A stretch of 64,000 nucleotides of DNA, from positions 72,990,501 through 73,054,500 of the forward strand of contig CM044316.1 of NCBI GenBank assembly GCA_024291935.2. The letters run 5' to 3'. A program made the translations under genes and the position numbers. Below, piece by piece: positions 57,416 to 64,000 of this stretch. Position 1 is the first letter of the stretch, and each line of letters begins with the position of its first letter. The notes below the pieces were generated by a model. It was not told the DNA's origin and did not search any database. It was given only the letters and a program-made list of their open reading frames with translations. This stretch comes from Okapia johnstoni. Its lineage: Eukaryota; Chordata; Mammalia; Artiodactyla; Giraffidae.

Positions 57416-59313
57416 GTAGGGTCCGGAAGTGGCGACTGACTCTTAATAGTAGTCGGTGGTCCAGTTATTATTATTATTTTTCTTTACTTCTCTAGAACTC
57501 CTCAGCGCTCAAATTATTTCCGGCTTGGACTCCCCTCGATGTGTAAGCTTCTGGCCCTTCTGTTTGTAAACTCTCGGGAACACCTGAGTTCTCTAGCGTT
57601 ACCCTCAGGTCGTGCATCTCCTGGGCTCCCTTTTCAGTTTCTCCCTTTGCACCTGCGGGATTCTTTGTGTAAAGCGCCTTTGAAATGCCCTGTAAAGCTG
57701 TGGGATTAGGGGGACACTTGAATTCAGAGGGTTGTGTTGAGAAGGTGTTTGATCATTTTTCTAACGTTGGCATTCTCTCTTCTAATTCCCAGCGTTTTGT
57801 AGATTGTCAGTGGGTTCGATCTGAGGCTGAAAGGTGCCCGTTGGAATCAGGAAAGAACTTTCTGTGGGAACAAATGGAAAGGAGCTGTCTTTCCTGAGTT
57901 CAGTAATTGATTAGGTGCTTTAGAGAAATGGTCCACCTGCAAGACATCTACCAACTTTTTCTTTTAATCAGTATTATTATTTAGCTTTCTCTAGTTTTAA
58001 CAATCCCATTAGATGAGGTTCTATTCCCTCTCCTCAGATTCTTTTTAGATTGTTAAAAGTTTTTTAATACTTTGACTTAAAGTGGAATTGAGAGAAACAG
58101 GAAAGGAAGCTCATATAATGCGTTGATTTATGTGCTGTTTGTTCTTGGCTAAACTATGAGACCCTTCTAAGGGCAACACAGTGATTAGAATATTTGGGTT
58201 TCTACTATCTGTGATTGTATTGTTGGCTACTGCCCGCCAAGTTTTTTTCTTTTCTTTTTTTTAAACCATTACTAACTTTTTGTTTGAATCTACTGAATTG
58301 TCAAGAGTTGGTTAAGTACACAAATTTAGCAAGTACTTAACTAAGCTTTTATTCATAGCATCATGAGACTGCTGCAGAGGGATAAAGATGGCCTGTTCCT
58401 TCCAGAAATTTAATGGGCATGGGGAAGAGGGGAATAAGAAATATATAAAAATATACTGTACCCTTGTCCTGTAAGAAAACAAGCTGTAATGCTTTGTCTT
58501 GTGATTGCTTTACAATATGTTTTTTAAGTCTTGCCATTCGAATTAAATAATCTTGGCTTGGTTATGGAAATTATGTTGTGCAACTCGTCAAGCTTGGCTT
58601 TTAAAGTAGTAAATTTGTCTGCAGACATCTTGCTGTCACGTAGATTGTCTTCATTTACATGGACACTTGAGGGTTATATGTAATAGCTGAAATGCAACAG
58701 GAAATTGAAGTTGTTAAAAATCACAGTCGATTTACTGTACTTATGAATTTTAATTAATTTTAGACCATGGGCTCTTATGTACTTCAGCTTCAAAATAGGG
58801 AAGAACAGTGCCAGTTATTTTAAAGCTACCCATAGAGGAACCCAAATAGCAATAGATAAGACTGAACATACATTTATATATAAAGTTTTTCATGTGACAC
58901 AACAAAGTTAATCTGACACGATCTCTTGGCAAGATCTCTAAGAAGGTGGTAATTGAGATATATGGTCATTAAGCACATAAACTCCCTGCTCTTGGCTTCA
59001 CTGCCAGTGAACTAATTTAAGTACTGTCTTACATTGCTATTTCAAAAGTCTCTTTTCTGGCAACTCTGGTATGGAATCTTGTTTCAGACTATCTTGGATC
59101 ATCTTCTTACTCACTAAAAGTGAAATCTGATTCTTATAATTTCCTTCTTCAAAAATTTTTGTCTTTCCTGCATCTAGAAGAGTATTTTCAACTTTGATTT
59201 CTTAGGTTCAGTAGAATTATATGTAAAAATAGTACATCTTTGTGTTTTTCTGTGCAAAAAATGCATGGACCTCCCTAGTATTGTCAGGTATTTGACCTGC
59301 ACTAAACACTCAA
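57416..59313. other. XRCC4-side unique sequence (presumed intron 1)
   Basis: CpG content falls away after about 57.45 kb. No coding exon or young repeat is recognised. Confidence 0.5.
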
Positions 59314-59508
59314 TGGGCTTCCCTGGTAGCTCAGCTGGTAAAGAATCTGCCGCAGTGTGGGAGACCTGGGTTCAATCCCTGGGTTGGGGAGATCCCGTGG
59401 AGAAGGGAACAGCTACCCACTACTCCAGTATTCTGGCCTAGAGTATTCCATGAACTGTATAGTCCATGGGGTCACAAAGAGTTGGACACGACTAAGCGAC
59501 TTTCACTT
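59314..59508 (+). mobile_element. Bov-tA SINE, presumed XRCC4 intron 1
   Basis: It is a full sense copy from GGGCTTCCCTGGTAGCTCAG to GTTGGACACGACTAAGCGAC. Flanks CACTCAAT and CACTCTAT may be a worn target duplication. Confidence 0.9.
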
Positions 59509-60164
59509 TCAAGCACTCTATAGGCTTGCCTATTTTGTGCCTGGCTTTCTTTGTTCACTAAAATAAAAACCTTTTAAAGAGAGGAATAATGAAGGTCGGC
59601 CAGTTGACTTGCATGTTAGGCATTCAGTGAATGGTTTTTTAAATTAAAAGGTTAAAAAGATTGAATTGGTACTGCTTTTATACCACCAGTCCGCTTTCTC
59701 CCTTGTCTTTTTAATTGTCTCTAGTATTGATGGTGTTGATCATTTGCTTTTATCTGACTTCTTTTTTCTCATTCAATGTTATTCACATATAGTAAAAAAT
59801 AATAGTTTTACTTAATTTGTTGTTTTCTTTGATCCTCAACTAATCTCCATAGTCAGAGGTTGAAGTTCTTTCTTATCTAGTGTTCATCATTGTCCTGTTT
59901 TTCCTCCTTTTTTAAAAAGTCTCTTTCCTCATGGCTCTTAGATTGAGACCCACAAAACTTTTGATTGACTTGCGTGTTATTTTTTTCACCTTAAGAAGTA
60001 CTTCTTTTAACCTTTCTCTGTTTCCAACGCCATTTATTTGTTCTTCTGAGCAAGAGTCCCTTCAAGAGTTTTCTGTGCTCCAAGTTCCATCTCTTTTACT
60101 CTTCTCTCTTGAGATCCCTTCAACATAGTGCCTATGCTTCCCCTAAATGCTCTTGTTAGTGTCA

Positions 60165-60530
60165 GTGCGTGTGAAACTGAATTTTCATTTCTGTTTATCA
60201 TGCTATTTCTTGCCTCCAAGCCTTTGCTCATGCAGCTTCTTCTGCCTGTAATGTGTTTTCTTATCTTTTTCCCTTCCACTCCTAAACCTTTTCCACCTTC
60301 TAAATTTTATATCAGATATAATTCAAGAAAGCTTCTTCTGAAATTTCAGATTGGTTAACGTGCTACTTTTCAAAGGAGCTCCCATCTTGCCTCTGTACTG
60401 TACAAGTTTGCATAATAATCCTCTTTGGGTGCTTCTCTCTCACCAGATAGCTGGGAATATGTCTTACTCATCTTTGAGATGTTTAAAGCCTGGTACAAAG
60501 GATGTAGTCAGTGACTATTTTAATGCATTA
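60165..60530 (+). repeat. Ancient L2-like LINE relic
   Basis: The order CTTGCCTCCAAGCCTTTGCTCATGC..TTCTGCCTGTAATG..GCTTCTTCTGAAATTTCAG..CAGATAGCTGGGAATATGTC resembles an L2 3' end. It is strongly diverged, and alignment would be needed for certainty. Confidence 0.45.
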
Positions 60531-62631
60531 ATGGCATGACCAAAGTTACTCAGCTAGGAGTTTTGATTTCAATCTGAGTTTTATGAGGTGTAAGTTAATG
60601 CTTTGTTTGCAATACCTCGTTTTCAAGGAAAAAGGTGACTGTCTTCAAGATAGTTCTTCTTATACTAGTAGGAGGTTTTTAGTTAATGCATTTTATCGCT
60701 CTGGGCAATATGCTCCTTGTCCTTTGTGAAGCTGCCAGTACTGATGAGAAAGTGAGTGGTGACTTTTTCTAAAACAATGGCTGAAATTAGTGAACAGAGT
60801 ATTGTTATAGTCAGCAAATTTTTAATATTGATGAAATTGGGCTCTTTATAGAAGAAAAACACCATTGAGACTTTTGTTGCCCGAAAGAAAAAACCATGTT
60901 AGAATTCCAGATGGTTGATGAAGCATTCATGCTTTTGTTAGATACCAGTATTGCCAATAGCTTTAAATTCAACTTTTACCTTTGGGCCACTGGGAAATCC
61001 CAGGGTATTTACAAGATAATGCAAAGATTTTCTCCTAATGATATGGGAGTTTGCTCTTAAGATTGAGTTGATAATGGTTAGTTTGTTAACATGATTTTTG
61101 ATACTTGGCACAAAAATTAAGTGCACTAATTTTGCATATAAAACATTGTTTAATTCTAGAAAATGAGCCAGACTTTCCAACTACCTTTTATGGCAGGCAT
61201 TCTGGATTTTAACTGCTCTATGAATATCATCATCATTTTTACAGTCTGTAAATCAGTCTTTTATAAATTTGTCTTGTTTTTAGAACTAACGAAAAGGGAA
61301 ATAATTTAATTCTATAAATTCTGAAACAGCTTCAGTGGCTTTCACCGTTAGCAATAGGAGTGAAAATAATGATGAGGCTTAGAATTAAGAGTCAAAACAA
61401 GTATTACTTGGAGTACACTTCTGAATTTGTGCCTTGTTTCTCTGAGCTTTGCTAACCCTGCAGCAGTGACCAAAATGTTGAAATAAGCAAGGACTTCAAT
61501 CTGGTCTTTGTGTGAGAAGATGCTATTAGGTTAATTGTAATTTTGTAAGAACAGTTAGTGAGAATTTTATTGAATAAAGAAAGATCTTTCTCAATTGGAA
61601 CAGAAACAAGTGGCTGCCAAGACATAACATGTGGCCATTGTTGAAGAGACTCATCAAAGTGTCCTGATAGTATAAATACTGACGTGCTGAGACATGTCAA
61701 TATTTACCATAAAATCTGGAAGTTGCCAAGTTCCTGTTTAAGAAATATGACCCTAGCATTGGACACAGTATATCAATAAATAAGGAACATGTCCAAATGA
61801 ACAGCTGCTCAGAGAAAATCAGATAACATCTGTCTAAATTTTAAGGCACTTCAAATGTTAAATTTAAAAAATTTATTGATTCTTTTTTGGTAATTTGTAT
61901 GTGGATGCTTGTATAATATAGTGTATTAATATAGTTCCACGTGTGGGTTTGACTTAAGTATTTTTTTCTAAAGTACAGCATGGTTGGTTGCAATTTATAA
62001 TTTTGTAAATTAGTTGTGCTATGATACTCATCTCTAAATTTAACTAAAAAAAAATCTTGCCTTAATATTGTACTTAGGAACTGACTTTTTCATTTAGAGC
62101 ATTTTTCTTATAGAAGTTGGCTCAAATCATATTAGTTTTGGGAACCAAAAGTTTGTGCTCTGAGAATTTAGCAGTAGAGAAAATATAGGTTTCTGAAGTT
62201 TAAGTGTAATGAGGAAATTTATTCTGATTATTATATGGCAACTATGTCTCAGAAGAAAATGTATACGGTAATGAGCGACTAAGGTAAATATGTTTGGTTT
62301 GAGTATCACAGATCACCACTGTTAATTTCCATATGAGAATCACTGTAACTTAACAAGAGTATTTAACGAAAAATAGTTGCTTGAAACCTTTACATCAAGT
62401 CACTGGAATCACACAAACAACCTTGCATCTGTTTTACAGACTTCTAGAAGGTTAAACTTAACATTCTTAGAATAATAGTAGTCCAAACAGTACTAGAAAA
62501 GCATGAACAATGGCTACTGGGACTGGTCCTGTCATCATTTCTCATTTCTGATAGCAAAGATTGATAGCTTCTGTACATTAATCATGTTACCATATTGTAG
62601 TGTTTCTATTACATTACATTATAATGTCACG
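60531..62631. other. Unique sequence, presumed XRCC4 intron 1
   Basis: This AT-rich stretch has no recognised gene, RNA or young repeat. A DNA segment encoding the XRCC4 N-terminus is not present. Confidence 0.5.
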
Positions 62632-64000
62632 GAGGTTTGTGACATTGTACAGGAGACAGGGAGCAAGTCCATCCCCAAGAAAAAGATGCAAAGAAGCAAA
62701 TGGCTCTCCAAGGAGGCCTTACAAATAGCTATGAAAAGAGAAACCAAAGGCCAAGGAGAAAAGGAAGATATACCCATTTGAATGCAGAGTTCCAAAGAAT
62801 AGCAAGGAGAGATAAGAAAGCCTTCCTCAGGGATCAGTGCAAAGAAATAGAGGAAAACAATAGAATGGGAAAGACTAGAGATATCCTCAAGAAAATTAGA
62901 GATACCAAGGTAACATTTCCCCGCAAAGGTGGGCTCAATAAAGGACAGAAATGGTATGGACCTAACAGAAGCAGAAGATATTAAGAAGAGGTGGCAAGAA
63001 TTCACAGAAGAACTGTACAAAAAAGTTCTTCATGACCCAGATAATCACGATGGTGTGATCACTCACCTAGAGCCAGACATCTAGAATGTGAAGTCAAGTG
63101 GGCTTTAGGAAGCATCACTACAAACAAAGCTTGTGGAGATGATGGAATTCCAGTTGAGCTATTTCATATCCTAAAAGATGATGCTGTGAAAGTGCTGTAT
63201 TCAATATGTCAGCAAATTTGGAAAACTCAGCAGTGGCCACAGGACTGGAAAATGTCAGTTTTCATTCAAATTCCAAAGAAAGGCCATGCCAAAGAATGCT
63301 CAAACTACAACACAATTGCACTCATCTCACATGCTAGCAAAGTAATGCTCAAAATTCTCCAATCAGGCTTTAACAGTATATGAACTGTGAAATTCCACAT
63401 GTTCAAGCTGGATTTAGAAAAGGCAGAGGAACCAGAGATCATATTGTGAACATCCACTGGATCATCGAAAAAGAGAGTTCCAGAAAAACATCTATTTCTG
63501 CTTTATTGACTGTGCCAAAGCATTTGACTGTGTGGATCACAATGAACTGTGGAAAATTCTGAAAGAGATGGGAATACCAGACCACCTGACCTTCCTCTTG
63601 AGAAACCTGTATGCAGGTCTGGAAGCAACAGTTAGAACTGGACATGGAACAGCAGACTGGTTTCAAATAGATAAAGGAGTACGTCAAGGCTGTATATCGT
63701 CACCCTACTTATTTAACATATGTGCAGAGTACATCATGAGAAATGCTGGGCTGGATGAAGCACAAACTGGAATCAAGATTGCCGGGAGAAATATCAATAA
63801 CCTCAGATATGCAGATGACACCACCCTTATGGCAGAAAGTGAAGAAGAACTAAAGAGCCTCTTGATGAAAGTGAAAGAGGAGAGTGAAAAAGTTGGCTTA
63901 AAGCTCAAGCCAAACAAAAATCATGGCATCTGTTCCCATCACTTCATGGCAAATAGATGGGAAAACAGTGGAAACAGTGGCAGACCTTGTTTTTTGGGGC
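62632..64000 (+). mobile_element. BovB copy G, runs off the window
   Basis: It starts at VRDIVQETGSK-like sequence (CATTGTACAGGAGACAGGGA) and continues through RT with FCFIDCAKAFDCVDH and [16 protein letters not shown] (YADD intact, about 63805-63850). An early lesion at about 63080 (ACATCTAGAATG) breaks the frame, so it is not autonomous. Its 3' end lies beyond the window. Confidence 0.92.

Larger units (their letters stand above)
56880..57440. promoter_or_regulatory. CpG-rich bidirectional promoter, TMEM167A / XRCC4
   Basis: This is the only markedly GC- and CpG-rich block in an otherwise AT-rich window, and it contains the TMEM167A start exon. No TATA box is seen. Visible sites are a palindromic CRE TGACGTCA (57308-57315), two ATTGG sequences that read CCAAT on the minus strand (57221-57225 and 57347-57351), and ETS sites with the GGAAGT core (57327-57333, CCGGAAGTG at 57394-57402 and again at 57423-57431). 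Such a mix is typical of housekeeping two-way promoters. In human the two genes start within tens of bases of each other, from memory of that locus. The exact start sites here are not determined from sequence. Confidence 0.8.

Noticed and set aside
57477..57520. Pyrimidine tract ending TCTCTAG that resembles a splice acceptor after XRCC4 exon 1
   Set aside because: It is only about 80 bp from the donor at 57416, too short for a usual intron with branch point, and nothing coding follows.
57685..57897. 70-codon plus-strand open frame downstream of the promoter
   Set aside because: No recognisable domain and no fit to XRCC4, whose start I would expect to read MERK. Treated as chance.

Overview
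The window is nuclear DNA from a pecoran ruminant, most likely cattle or a close relative. The diagnostic signs are many copies of ruminant repeat families: the RTE-type LINE BovB, SINEs built on the BovB 3' end (Bov-tA and the dimeric Bov-A2 with AGC/CTG tails), ruminant L1, and tRNA-derived CHR SINEs. Species cannot be settled from repeats alone.

One protein gene is fully resolved. TMEM167A (Kish-A, 72 aa) lies on the minus strand in four coding segments: 57119-57121 (only the ATG), 24881-24990, 20229-20263 and 14812-14882. All join in frame at GT..AG boundaries. Intron 1 is about 32 kb and carries most of the repeats. The 3' UTR probably runs left to about 10.56 kb and contains a Bov-tA SINE and a DNA-transposon fossil. 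The start exon sits in a CpG-rich block (about 56.88-57.44 kb) with a consensus CRE, two CCAAT boxes and several ETS sites. In human, TMEM167A and XRCC4 are arranged head to head. The right side of this block therefore probably holds the non-coding first exon of XRCC4 on the plus strand (donor at 57416), and 57.4-64 kb is then XRCC4 intron 1. No XRCC4 coding exon is visible.

Layout from left to right: a 5' to 3' antisense L1 of about 5.3 kb with BovB and Bov-A2 inserted (0.09-5.41 kb); mostly unique flank (5.4-10.5 kb); TMEM167A 3' UTR (10.5-14.8 kb); intron 3 with two outward-facing L1 3' ends around an unclassified 0.67-kb block (17.4-19.5 kb); exon 3; intron 2; exon 2; then intron 1 with a 7.3-kb L1 (26.1-33.4 kb), a 6.3-kb head-to-tail run of four BovB fragments (34.3-40.5 kb), a second 7-kb L1 carrying BovB and SINEs (40.9-47.9 kb), unique sequence, another BovB (52.1-53.2 kb), a CHR SINE and a Bov-A2; the bidirectional promoter (57 kb); and finally XRCC4-side unique sequence ending in a BovB that runs off the window.

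Nearly all other open reading frames are decayed L1 or BovB reverse-transcriptase pieces or their opposite-strand shadows. I found no convincing new biological system. The points most worth a second look are the compact two-way promoter, an upstream ORF overlapping the TMEM167A start, the same-direction BovB array with a microhomology junction, the layered retrotransposon nest with preserved target-site duplications, and the unclassified block between the two L1 tails.
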